Shown here: positions 22,430 through 34,600 of the stretch, in pieces | How the letters are laid out: each line of letters starts with the position of its first letter | Numbering within the stretch: position 1 is the stretch's first letter | Assembly: GCA_022559845.1 (NCBI GenBank) | Contig: CM040128.1 | Location: 270,140,698-270,204,697, forward strand | Direction of reading: 5' to 3' | DNA: 64,000 nt | Source: Amorphophallus konjac | Lineage: Eukaryota > Streptophyta > Magnoliopsida > Alismatales > Araceae | Notes under the pieces: generated by a model | What the model was told of the DNA's origin: nothing | Seen by the model: only the letters and a program-made list of their open reading frames with translations | Databases searched by the model: none | Program-made: the position numbers and the translations under genes

Positions 22430-22760
22430 AGTGTCGGCTAGGGCACGAAGCCTTGCGCCGGAAGGTAAGGTTCACTCGTTGGCAAGAATAGAATGCCAGC
22501 GCAACGGGAGAATCTGTGCCGATTCGGACGTAGGGTCCGTAATGGCCATATTGTGCGGAGCGGGCGGCTAGGGCACGAGGCCTTGCGCCAGAAAGGGACT
22601 TATTCGGTGGCAAGGGACTAATGCCAGCGCAAGGGTAGAATTTGTGCCGACTCGGACGTAGGGTCCGTAATGGCAATATTGTGTGGAGCGGGTGGCTGAG
22701 GCCCGGGCCATGTGCCGGGGACGGGCCCGTTTGTTGGCCTAGGAATGGCACCGTCGCAAG
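22430..22760 (+). repeat. About 125-bp tandem repeat, 2.5 copies (B)
   Basis: Units begin GGCTAGGGCACGAGGCCTTG and include GGACGTAGGGTCCGTAATGG, a short palindromic core. The counterpart in A is 56560-56940. Confidence 0.75.
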
Positions 22761-22889
22761 GGTGGAGTGTGCATGGGTAAAGTTGTCTTGCTTGTGCGGA
22801 TGCGTGTACGACCCGGCTTGTGGGGATGGGATGTTTTCCCCGGGAGGATCTCCTTTTTTTTTGTGCCTTATTCATGCGTATGTAAGTAT

Positions 22890-23220
22890 CTATATATATA
22901 TATATATATGGACGGATATACGTGTGTGTGCATACATGTATGTATATAAGTATATATATATATTTATAATAATTTTGTTTCCCCCCTTTTTCTTTTCTTC
23001 TTTCATTTTCTCCTTTTATTTCCCTCATCTCTCTTTTTTTTATCCCCTTTTTTTTCTTCTCTTCTTTTCCCCTCTTTCCCTCTTTTTTTTTATATCTCTT
23101 CCTCCCCTTTTTCTTTTCCTCTTTTTTTCTCTCTCTTTTTTTTTATCTCCTCCCCTTTTTTTTTCTTTTTCCCTTCCCCTCTTTATTCTCCTCTTTCCCC
23201 CCCTTTTTTTTCTCTTCTTT
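22890..23220 (+). repeat. TA microsatellite and long pyrimidine tract upstream of the B PMD promoter
   Basis: TA-rich repeats (22890-22970) are followed by about 240 bp of almost pure C/T, ending directly at the TATA box. The A counterpart (55740-56352) keeps the order, with a longer TA run. Confidence 0.85.
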
Positions 23221-23223
23221 TCC

Positions 23224-23231
23224 TATAAATA
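23224..23231 (+). promoter_or_regulatory. TATA box of the antisense PMD gene of element B
   Basis: TATAAATA follows the pyrimidine tract and precedes a G-run and the palindrome-like GAACGGTCACCCGTTCGAAC. The ATG is 1.3 kb downstream, so a long leader is expected. A plausible leader donor is GCG|GTGAGG at 23400. The leader acceptor TTTGCAG ends at 24538, four bases before the ATG. Confidence 0.65.
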
Positions 23232-23639
23232 GGGGGGCGGGGGTGCTTCGAACGGTCACCCGTTCGAACTGCCCCCCCCTCTCTTCCCTCTCTCTCTCTT
23301 TTCAGCGGGCGAAACCCCCCCCCTTTTCTTCTTCTTTCTTCTTCTTCTCTGTCACCGAGCAGCGCCGCCGTGGCCGTCGTCATCGTCGTCGTTAGCGCGG
23401 TGAGGGCACCGCCGTGAGGGCCGCCCCCCCGTCTCTCTTCTCTTCTCTTCTCTCCCTTCTTCTCTTCTCCCTCCTTCTCCCGTTCTCTTCTTCTTTCTCT
23501 TTTCTCCACAGTGGACGGCGGCCGGAGGCCGTCGCCCCCTTCATCTCCATCTCTCTTTCTCCTCCCTCTCCCTCTTGTTCTCTTCTTCCCCCCCTTTCTT
23601 CTCCGTCTCCGGCGCCATGGGTGGCCGGAGGTGATGTTG

Positions 23640-24260
23640 GGAGCGGGCGTGCCGGGGAGCACGGTTTAGGGCGCGTCGGGGGAGACCCCTGTGGGCGTGT
23701 CGGAGAGGGTGGCTCTGTAGTGTGCCGGGCAGGGAGAGCGAGGGTGTGACGGGGGCGGTGAGCCCGAGTGTGCCGGCGAGGACGGCACCAAGTGTGCCGG
23801 TGAGCGGCTCGGGCGGACCGTGCCGGGGAAGGGCTCCCTGCGGGCGAGCCGGCGAAGCGATGCAGTGGAGGTGTACCGGGGAAGTCCCTACAGGGCGCAC
23901 CGGGGAGCAATGGTAGGAGGTGTACCGGGGATACCCCTTTGGGGGCGTGCCGGTGAGGCCGCCTGTGGAGCGTGCCGGTGAAGGGGCCGCTTCAGGGTGT
24001 GCCGGTGAAGCAGGCGAGGAGCGCGCCGGTGAAGGCCTGTGCACAATGTGCCGGGGAAGGCCTCGACTAGGACTGTGCCGGGGAAGGCGCCGAGGGCGTG
24101 CCGGTGAAGGCCTGCGCGCAGTGTGCCGGGGAAGGCCTCCCCTGGGCGTGCCGGCAAAGCGTTGGAGGGACGTGCCGGTGAAGGCCTCTAGGGCGTACCG
24201 GTGAGGGCAACTACAGGGTGTGCCGGGGAAGGGCACTGGGCAGTGTACCGGTGAGGGTCT
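23640..24260 (+). repeat. GTGCCGG-core array in the leader intron of the B PMD gene
   Basis: About 25 copies of GTGCCGGGGAAGG / GTGCCGGTGAAGG / GTACCGGTGAGGG with variable spacers, between the TATA box and the ATG. The core is the same as in the LTR arrays. A has a matching array at 54840-55330. Confidence 0.85.
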
Positions 24261-24542
24261 CCAGGGAGAGTTTTTAGCTAAGGAAGAGGACTCCTTCGAC
24301 CGGCGGACTTCTGGTGTTGCCTCTCGGGGCCCACCATGCTTTGTTGGGGCCGTCACTCCTTGTGGACGCGCACCCGTGTTTTCCCTTACGCCTCTGGCCT
24401 AGGGGAAACTCTGCCGAAATTTCGTCAGAAATTGGCAATATTTTGTTCATTTGACTTGTAGCAAAGCCCTCCTTTTACAGTCTTTCACTTCCTTTTGCAT
24501 GTGGCTTATTCTGATCTTCTGTTTATGTATCTTTGCAGATAA

Positions 24543-27500
24543 ATGGCTGCCCCAAGTGGTTCCTCTGCTCCTGCTGCTGCTATCGGTGCTGACCTTATCC
24601 CACGGGGTCCGGTGCCAGCAGTTACCTGGTTAAATGTAGAGGACTTGGATCGGGAGCATGCAGAAATAGCCGCTTTGGCAGAGTCATCTGAGTCTGACGG
24701 GGAGACCATGGATTTCCAGAGGCTTGCCAGAGTTGACAACGGCTTCACATTTGACCGGGTCACCGGGGAGTACAGGAAGGACTTCCCGAAGGATAGGCAC
24801 CTCATTCGATTTCTGAAGCATTTGCGCTCTCGAGAGGGGCGAGATTATCGCGTCATAAAGGCGGCCGAGCGGGCGATCCTGCATGCCCGAGACAGTCTGC
24901 TGTACAGCGTCCCCAGGAGCATTCCGATGTATCTGGTGGGAGAAGCCCGGGAATGGAAGCCGGTCCTGGGGATCGAAGGGGTGCTGCCGGCTGAAGATAA
25001 ATTGGTGCGAGCCCCTCAGTTCACGCCAGCAAGGTGGGACATGTCTGCGGGGAAGGTGCATGGCGAGTCGCCCCGATTTGGTTTATTCTTGGCTCCCCTG
25101 AAATGGGGTTATAGGGAGGAGCCGTTCATATTGGACTGTTTGGCCATCAGGTTCAAGTACGAACTATCACTGGGCTGGTTCGGGGAGCTGAAGCTTCAAG
25201 ACGCCCACAGCTTCCGAGAAGGGGCGGTGGAGTTCACGGAATATGTACTGTTCAACTACGCCCCGTTGCTGGTCCGAGTTGGCATCTATCACAGCGTGTA
25301 CGCTTCCCGGTATGGTTATCCCATCTCCAAGGGTCTCTGTTGCGGTATGATAGAAGTATTTAGTGCGGAGACCAATACCTTCTACACGGCAGAGGGAGAG
25401 ACTTCACTTGATTTGTGGAGCCTAAGCCAGCTGAGCGGCTTGCCCATTGACGGGGAGCCTTATGAAGAAGTATGCCTCCCGGACTTGATCAAAGACGAGA
25501 CTAACGGGGACGGCTATTATTCTCTGGGGTATTCATACCGGTACCTGATGAAGGCGTACCGGGAGCTGTACCAGCTGTCGCACAAGGGGAAGCAGCCCGC
25601 CCGTGGGGATAGGAAACGGGTGCGTATGGCGGTATGGCTGGAATATTTCTATGATGGGCTGAAGCAGTATGAAGATTTTCCTTGCGTTGGCACCGCTGTT
25701 GCTCGCAAGAAACGTGCGAAGCCCAAGCATGATGTGAAGATCCCCTCCAGGGGACGTCGGAGCGGGGCCAATCCGATGGGGGTCGACCCACAAACTCACT
25801 GTGCCGCCTATCTGACGTACTGGCTGTGTTCATTTGCCATGCCGTACGGGGACGAGACAGTGATCCGGCCAGATGCCATCTACCCGGCGTGCCAGATGGC
25901 GTGGGGTGTCAAACTTTCTCTGTGCCCGGCGGCGCTCTGTTTGATTTATAAGGCCCTGGGAGACATCAGCACGCACCAGTTCCCGAGGCAGGCCCGGTAC
26001 GTGTGCCCACTGCATTTCTTCAACGCGTGGGTTTGTTCACTGTTTCCGGAGTTCGCCCCGCGAGTCCTTCAGGATTGGGGGCTGGTGCCGAGGATGCTGG
26101 AGTTCGCGAGTGCAGAACCGGCTTCTACTTCCATGCGGATGTATGATATTCGGGGCCGGTTGACCACGGTTCCCCGGGATGCAACCGGTACTATTCATTT
26201 CTGGACGCTGGCCGCACATTCAAGCCCCCTCGTGAATAATAAGAGGGAATGCAAGGATGACCAGGTGGAGAGGTATGTCCACCCTATCAGCCAGGAAAAC
26301 GTGGTGCGCCCGTTGCTGGAGCCCGAGCTGAGGGATTGGGCGCTGGCTATCCGCCCGAGCGTGTTGGTGTTCCGGAAGGGAGACAACGTACTGCTGGAGC
26401 CGTATTACCCCTTCCGATTTGGCCGCAACTTCGGGTATGACCAGCATATCCCTGCTTATCATGCGCAATTCGGCTTGCCTTCGCGGAACGTCCGGGGAAG
26501 TGCGGTCGCCGAGCACGCTAGAAGCTGGTGGGACTTCTTCCACCGGGCGGACTCTGCCTCCTTCAGGGTGCCAGCCCCGGGTCGCGTGCCCCGAGTGACC
26601 GAAGACTATATAAAGTGGTGGAATGCCCGGACGGCTTTCTATCGGTTGCACAAGACCGATTGTTGGGATGGCGCCGAAAGGAGATTCCTTAGCCGGCAAC
26701 CGGTGCCAGTACTTGACATTGAGCCAGATCATCTTCTTCGGCTCAAGAACAGGCAAGAGAAGGAGGTGGCGACATATATGATAGCTCGTCGGGAAGCCCG
26801 GGATAGGAGGCCGACGCCGAAAGTGGAGCTGCCTCCAGTGGCGAAGGACAGCTATCAGAAGACGCTGAGGGATCTGTGCCGGGTAGGGAGCGACCGTCTG
26901 GACCTCATCAATTATCCATTCCCCATAGAGGAAGAGGGGACTCCCGCCAAGAGCTGGCGTCCGGAGAGAGACTTGGCCTGCCTGTATCGCACGTTCGTGA
27001 GGCGGGAGGAGAGGAAGCCCGAGAATTACAAGGATACCACGTGGCTATATATCCTCCTCCGGGTGAATGGGATGAAGATTGAAGATGTGACGGCCTCCAT
27101 CCTGGGCAAGCGCCTGCACATCCCTTATTATTATGCTGATGGGTGGGGCATGGACCACTTCAATCTTTTCTGTCACCTTTCTTCCAAGAAGCATGCGGAT
27201 CTGGCCAACCTCACGGACCGGTGTCAAACTATTGAGGACGTTTGTTGGCTAGTCCGGGAGGCGGCACGTCGGGACAAGGAGATATCCCTGAGCTACTGGC
27301 CGATCACGCTGCGGCTGTACACTGGCCCTCATGGTATTCAGTTCCCTCTTGCTCTTCGGTTTTGTCCCTCAGCGCTGCGGCTTTCGCGGTGAGTTAGGTA
27401 CTAATGGTATATGCATGTTCGTTCTTTCCCCTCTTTTCTTTGCAGACCATCCCGACAGCACGCAGATGGCCACGTACCGGAACCTCCTCCGGCTGGTGAA

Positions 27501-30346
27501 GAAGCCTGCGTATTTTGAAGCCGCGCCGCTGGCCCCGACCACGGCTCCTTTGCCTAAGGCTGCGAAGAGGCCCCGGGCTAAATCGCCTGTGAAGAAGGCG
27601 GTGGACGCCGCCAAGGCGGCTAAGCAGCGGGATACAAAGCGGAGGAAGACAGAAACGGCTAAGGCTTCGACGGCTGTTCCTCTGGCACCACTAGCCCCGT
27701 CTTTCGAGGAATTCGAAGCTGCCCGTCCCGAGCCAGGTCAACCTGCCGGTCAGTGTTCCCGATCATTAGCGTGTCTCTTGAATCTCCCCCCCCCTTTTAT
27801 TTTGGAGTGGAGTCTTGACACCTGGATACTTCTTTTGTCTCAGCTTCTACGGGAGAGCCCGTGCCCTCGCCTGACATGGGTGAAGTTGCGGTCCCGGCAG
27901 AGGCGACCCCGGCGGCGGCTCCGGCTCCCTTGCCGCAGGCAACGGGAAGGCCCCGGGCACAGTCGCCCGTTAAGAAGGCACTGGCTGCTGCCAAGGTGGC
28001 CGGGCAAAAGACGGTAAAACGGCAGCGGACCGAGGCATCCCCGGCTCCGACGGCAGCCTCGCCGGTGGCCCGTGTCTTGTCCTTCGAGGAATTCGAAGCC
28101 ACGCAGACCGAACCGAGCCGCGAAGCTGGTGAGATTCATCGGCCGCCCGTGTCGTCTGCGGTCGACCGGCCTCCCGAGTTGGCCTCGGATTCGCGCATGG
28201 CGACGATGCGCTTCTATCTCACGGGCAGCACGGAGGAATCGGCGCCCGTGTTGCTCCCGGGCGAGGGTACGGCTGGGATTCCCGAGAAGGGTTTGCCTGT
28301 TGAGGAAGCCCGTGGGTCATCTCGTGTCGCAGGAACTGAAGGGGGTAAATATTTTCGACTATACGGTTAACTCCCTTTTTTTTGTGTCCTGGGGGCCAGT
28401 AGATTCAGCATGGCTTATCTTCCTTTGCATGACAGGCGTTGCCGCGGCGGCCACCAAGTCATTGTGGCCTGATCTCGACCTCCCGATGACGCTGACATAT
28501 GTGAGGAGGAAGAAGATCGGAGTACAAGCCTCGCCTAGCCCGAGGGAGGACGTGCTGGACAGAGACTCTGAGGAGGAAGCTCCCCTGCCGGCCCAGGCCG
28601 AGCCGACGGCGGTCGAGTCTCCGCCTGGGGAAGAGGTAGATTACAACTACTCTTCCGACGAAGCAGCTCCTGACGAGGGCGTGTCCGGGGCATCGGAGCC
28701 GCCCGAGCCGGTCTTCGGGGCCCCCTTACTTGCTGGCTCCCCGAGCCTTGTGGGGAAGACCGCCGTGAGTGTGAGCTTGTTTAGGCCGGCTCTCCCTTCC
28801 CTTTTTGTGATTGACTGACGACTTTATTCCCCCCCCTTTTTTTTAGGATTTTCAAGAACCGGCCGAACTTGAGGTCGCAGAGGAGGCTGCCCCGGCTGCG
28901 CTGATCGACCGCCCAACAGGGGTCGATGCCGGCATGGGCAAATTGGCTCTTTTACTCGACGCCCTTCGAGAGGAAATGCCCGCGGAGCCCTCCGGTACTA
29001 CCAGAGCGGCGGGCGAGCCTCTGGAGGAGGGGGAGATCGCGCCTGAAGGTAGCATCATCCCAGCGGCCAAGGTGAGTATGCGGGCTCCACGGTCTCCCTT
29101 TTGCATGGTTTATTTTAGATGGCGAATAGCTGATTCCCATTCCCATGGTCAGGCGATGCCGATATCGGGGAAGGCGCTTGGTCGTATCCGGAAGGCAGTG
29201 GCCAAGCGGAGACCGAGCATTGGCCCGATAGCGGTGGAGGGGCCGGCTCCAGTCTTGGGCTTGGAGAGAGAGAGACTGGCTGCGCTCGTGGAAGCGGGAC
29301 GTTTACCCCAGCTGGTGGTTCCGCTTCCGCCCTTCCCGAAACTCCCGGCTCAGATGGAGGACCCGCTCTTGCAGCAGATATTTGCGGGGCTCCGTGCGCA
29401 TCTGGAGGGATCTCAGCTGCGAGCGAGGAGTTCATGGGTGGCGACTTCGGGCCTGTCCTTACTCGAAGCTCCTCCTCTAGCCGAGGTGACGGCCCCTGCA
29501 CCCCTGCCCCTTGGAGCAGTGGCAGGGTTGGGCCAGACGGAGGCAAAGGGGGCAGGGGAACTCCAAACGATGGGGGCACCGGAGGCTTCGGCAATGGTCT
29601 CGTCCGTTCCCCAGGCAGTGGTTGGCCAAGAGTCTCTCGTCGAGCTAGGCCGGCCGGGCGACTTGACCCTCGCCCTTCCTTCATCTTCAGTGGCGGCAGA
29701 TACCGACCTGTGGGCAGAGGTGGACAGCACCGTGGAATTCACTCCTCCGGTAGCGCCCTCAGTCAGCCATATGTCATCAGAAGCTCCAGTACGCCAAATG
29801 CTGATCACTCTGCGGACCATGCTCCTCGCCGACCCTTCTCTGTCATATAGGGAGGTGCATACTATAGTGGTGCAATTGACCGGGGCGTTGCAAGTGCTCA
29901 GCTGCCCGCTGGGAGAATGGTCGCGGCGGGTTCTGCTGTTGCTGAAATATGTCAAGCGCCGCGAGTTCCTGGAGACCCAGGCTCCTGACGAACGCGCCGC
30001 CCTTGATGCTCAGGCAGACGAATATCTGCAGGCCCTAAAGGCCCGACGCGACAGTAGAGAACGCCACGGAAAGGCCCTAGAGGAAGGCGAAGGCAGCGTT
30101 CGTTCCTTCAAGAACCGGATCGAGAAGCTGGAGGGCTATCTCGCTGCGGCTAAACTTGGCCTCGCCGAGGCGGAAGGGGCGGTGGCAGAGGAGAGGGAAG
30201 CTCTTGCCGTTGCCGACGTTGAAATGGCGTCCGTCGAAGCGGAGCTCGCCCGTCTTGAGGGATTGAGGGGCCGACTGCGCGATATGACGAACTTCCCTTG
30301 CGTCGGGATCCTCCCCCTCGAGGACATCTTCAGGGACATCGACTAA
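24543..30346 (+). CDS. Antisense PMD protein gene of element B, six exons, intact (1,780 aa)
   Basis: Exons 24543-27333, 27446-27748, 27844-28344, 28436-28764, 28847-29071 and 29153-30346 total 5,343 nt (1,781 codons with stop). All introns are 72-112 nt with GT/AG ends; phases are 1, 1, 1, 0, 0. The same splice sites exist in the A copy. Exon 1 encodes the PMD, with FKYELSLGWFGELKLQ near residue 205, then TNTFYTAEGETSLDLW and LSGLPIDGEPYEEV. Exons 2 and 3 each hold a basic SPVKKA...KRRKTE-type segment, likely a nuclear localisation signal, and end in SFEEFEA. Exon 4 is acidic. Exon 6 ends in a predicted coiled coil (about residues 1680-1765). PMD genes carried antisense in Tat elements are known in plants; the function is unknown. 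It converges on pol, has its own TATA box, and shows no lesion. Confidence 0.88.
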
Positions 30347-30824
30347 GCGTTGCATCCCTTAATTTCTCTTTCTTTTTTTTTGAATGTAACACAGGGGTAT
30401 GCCCCGCAGCACATGTAGTTTGATCCTCTTTTGAATAGAGCAAAGCATTTATGATTTCACGCGTTCCTGGTGTATGCATTTATCCCGGAGGGAGCTTTCC
30501 CACCCCTCTTTCTCTTCCGTGCATATTGTTTTCTCCTTCCTCTTCCCTCGCTCTTGTATCTTTCCCCCCTTTTCGTGTAGGGGCCCATTGGCAGGGTATG
30601 AGTCTTTGCGGGGATTCACTTTGGAAGGACCAGGCAGGGACCCATGTCAGGGTACAGGAGAGTGCTCGCCTTCCCAGGGGGAGGACGAGGGGACCACTCC
30701 ACCATACCGAACGGGCAACTCCCTGGTTTTGCCGCAATATTGGAAGCGCGTGCTGGTCTCGAGTGAGGGGTACTTGGCCAGAGACCCCTTTTGCCGTTCA
30801 GAGGTGGCGGATAGAAAGGTCCGT

Positions 30825-31275
30825 TTAGTCAGTGACTTAGACGGGAGGTCTGATCCAAAGGGGTGCTCGCCCCCCGGGGAGGATGGAGAGAAGAGTTCGT
30901 CTAGTCAATGACCCGGACGTGAGGTCCGAGCCAAAGGGGTACTCACCGCCCGGGAAGGACGGAGAGAAGAGTTTGTCTAGTCAATGACCCGGACGTGAGG
31001 TCCGAGCCAAAGGGGTACTCACCGCCCGGGAAGGACGGAGAGAAGAGTTTGTCTAGTCAATGACCCGGACGTGAGGTCCGAGCCAAAGGGGTACTCACCG
31101 CCCGGGAAGGACGGAGAGAAGAGTTTGTCTAGTCAATGACCCGGACGTGAGGTCCGAGCCAAAGGGGTACTCACCGCCCGGGAAGGACGGAGAGAAGAGT
31201 TTGTCTAGTCAATGACCCGGACGTGAGGTCCGAGCCAAAGGGGTACTCACCGCTCGGGAAGGACGGAGAGAAGAG
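30825..31275 (+). repeat. 76-bp tandem array, about 6 copies (B)
   Basis: Units repeat every 76 bp (anchor GGAGAGAAGAG at 30961, 31037, 31113, 31189, 31265) with a degenerate first unit. The array lies between the convergent 3' ends of the PMD gene and gag-pol. Repeats are contiguous with no unique spacers. Confidence 0.95.
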
Positions 31276-31364
31276 TTTGTTTCTTTCTTTTTAAATCAAT
31301 TTTGGTACCCCCGCTGATGCGGGGCGGTGACTGGAAATGGGGGGCGTTCCCCCTTTCTGGCTTC

Positions 31365-31585
31365 TCTTTTTTTTTCTCTTTTTTTTTTCTTTTTTTCTCT
31401 TCTTTTTTTTTCTCTTCTTTTTTTTTCTTTTTGCTTCTTCCTTCTTTCTCTTTCCATTTTTTTTCTTCTTTTTTTTGCTTCTTCTCTCTTCCTCTTTCCA
31501 TTTTTTTTGCTTCTTCTTTTTTGTCTTTCTCTTTTTTTGCTTCTTCTTTCTTTCTCTCTCTATTCCTTTCTTCCCTTTTTCGGGA
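31365..31585 (-). repeat. Poly-pyrimidine tract (purine on the gag-pol strand), B
   Basis: About 220 bp almost only of T and C, just after the pol stop in sense direction. The A copy is at 47158-47385 on the other strand. Confidence 0.9.
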
Positions 31586-31659
31586 ACCCGGCTGGTGGCC
31601 AAATCATTCGGACATTAATCACGCAAATCCTCCCCAAAATGGGGCGAAGAGTAATATTA

Positions 31660-34600
31660 TTACCTGAATGGGGGCGCTGGGGCGTGGTACAGCCTCAAGT
31701 GCCTTCCATTAAGAGGCGGGAATTGAACCTCCCCGCGGTGGTTGACAATTACATAGGCTCCGCCTTCGTAGACTTTCTGGACTACGTAGGGTCCGAGCCA
31801 GTTCTCGTTTAGCTTACCTTTGGGGTTGGCCGCCATGAGATCTCTTCTCTTGACCATGACAAGGTCACCCTTCTTGAATTCGCGTTCCTTGACGAGCTTG
31901 TCAAAGGCGCGTGCAATCCGGGCCTGATAGACCTGGATATTCTGTTGGGCTTGAAGCCGCTTTCCTTCCAGACTGGAGAGTTCATCGAGCCTTCGCTCGG
32001 TGTTGGTCTGCCCTTCGGGGACAAGCCCATGCTGAATGGCGACCCTGAGGGACGGTATCTCCAGTTCGACGGGGATGATTGCTTCCGAGCCATATACGAG
32101 AGAGAAGGGCGAGCAGCCCGTTGGGGTCTTGTATACGGTTCGGTACGCCCAAAGTGCTTCATACATTCTTCCTTCCCAGTCCCTTTTGTTAGGGCTAACA
32201 GTCTTGGCCAGGAGAGTGCAGAGTGTCTTATTGAAAGCTTCGGCCAGCCCATTAGCTTGTGGATTGTAAGGAGTTGAGGTCCTCCAATCAATTTTATATT
32301 TTTCTGCTAGTCGGTAGACTTTCTGGTTGCGAAAGTGGCTGCCATTGTCTGATACAATTCGGTCGGGCACGCCGAACCGGAATATGATGTTGCGGAGGAA
32401 AAACCTGGCCACGATTTCTCCGGTGACCTCCCGTAAGGCAACGGCCTCGGCCCAGCGGGAGAAGTAGTCGGTCGCCGCCAGAATGTATTTGCAACCTGTG
32501 GAAGACGCGGGAAAGGGGCCCACGACGTCCGTTCCCCATTGGGCGAACGGCCAACTGGGCACTGTTGGGTGTAGTGGTGCAGGAGGTCTTCTGGGAATGG
32601 TGGCATGCTCCTGACATCTCTGACACGACTTAGCATACTCGCAACAGTCGTTGAACATTGCAGGCCAATAATAGCCAAGTTTCTTGATTTCAATTTTCAT
32701 TTTCGGCCCCGCCTGGTGTGCGCCAGCTATGCCGGCATGGACCTCCTTCATAACCCTCCAAGCTTCTTCAATGGACAAGCATCGGAGGAGTAGCTTCCGT
32801 TTGGCATCGGCCACAATCCGGAATAATATTCCGCTTCGGAGCTCATAGGAGTCCTTGGTTCTGACCAGCTTGATTTTTTCTTCTCTTCGGTCGGGTAGTT
32901 GCTGGTGCCTGAACCACTGCATTAGGGGGTCCCTCCAGTCAGGCAGGCTGACGGCTTCTGCTGTAGCGACCTGTAGGTCCTCCTCTTCCGGCTCTTCTTC
33001 TATCATGCTGGGCATCTGGCGTTGGTTTATTACTTGGATATGGAGATATCCATCTGGGGGCACCGCCAGTGAGCTTGCCAATTTTGCCAATGCGTCGGCT
33101 TGTGCGTTCTCCCCTCTGGCGACATGGCCTATCTCGAGGAGGTAGAACCGCTCCATGAGCCCTTTTGCTTTAGTGTGATACGGGAGCAGCTCAGGTTTTC
33201 GGACATCAAACTGCCCCTGGACTTGCTTGACGACCAGCAGCGAATCGCCGAACACCTGGAGCATTTTGATCTCCATTTGGAGGGCGACCTGGAGGCCGAT
33301 GATCAGGGCTTCATACTCTGCTTCATTATTGGTGCAGGGTTTGCTGATGCAGCAGGAAGTGTGCATCACCTCTCCGTCCGGCGACTTGAGGACGATGCCT
33401 GCTCCGGCTCGTACCTTGGTGCGCCCGGACGGGGTCGCTTCTGTCCTTGAGGCTCCATCAAAGTAAAGCTGCCAGATGGCTTGTTGTATTTGGTCTACCT
33501 CTAGTGTTTCATCTTCAGGTAGCTCGGTGGCTAACGGGGAGTCTTCGGGCACGGGATGTGCTGCGAAGAAATCCGCGACGGCTTGTCCCTTAACGGCCCT
33601 TTGCGGCACGTAGGTGATATCGAACTCCATGAGTAGCACGGCCCACTTGCCAAGGCGCCCCTTTGGGACGGGCTGAAAAAGGATGTGCTTAATGGGGTCG
33701 GCCCTGGATATCAAGCTGACTTCATGGGACAGCATATAGTGCCTCATCTTCTTGACTGCAAAGACCAGGGCAAGGCAGATCTTCTCAATCGGGGTGTACT
33801 TAGCTTCTGCACCCACCAATCTTCGACTGAGGTAGTAGAGAGCCTGCTCTTTTCCCTCATCATTGTTTTGGGCGAGCATTGCCCCCAGTGAGTATTCGGT
33901 GGCCGCTATGTATAGAATCAGCGGTCTGCCTTTGACAGGTGCCCCCAGGACAGGCGGGGTCTCCAGATACTCCTTTAACTGGTCAAACGCGTGCTGGCAT
34001 TCATGACCCCAGCTGAAAGGTGCATTCTTCATCATTAGTCTGTGGAATGGCTGGCAGCGCCCCGACAGGTTGGAAATGAACCTGCGGATGTAAGCTAGAC
34101 GCCCCTGTAGGGATCTCAGCTCTCCCAGATTCTTCGGAGGGGGCAGCTCCTGGATAGCTTTTATCTTAAAGGGGTCGATCTCGATCCCTCTGTGTCGGAC
34201 GATGAAGCCGAGGAACTTTCCACTGGACACGCCAAAGGCGCACTTCATGGGATTCATTTTCAGCCCGTACAGACGGAGCCTTTGGAAGACGACCCTGAGG
34301 TCATTCAGATGCTCATCCCTCTTTTTAGTCTTGACGACCAGGTCGTCGATGTAGCATTCGACCTTGCTGTATAGCAGCTCGTCGAAGATCTTGGTCATCG
34401 CCCGCTGATATGTGGCACCAGCATTCTTGAGGCCGAAGGGCATCCTCTTGTAGTGAAATATCCCTTTAGGTGACCTAAAGGCGGTGTGAATCCGGTCGTG
34501 GTCGGCTATCCAGATTTGGTTATAGCCGGACGACCCATCCATAAAGGACAAGGCCTCGTGGCCAGTAGTTGCATCGATCATCACTTCGGTGATAGGCACC

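Noticed and set aside
31291..31812. Several open frames rich in Phe/Ser/Leu or Lys/Glu around the pyrimidine tract
   Set aside because: They are produced by a low-complexity C/T tract and shared by all frames.
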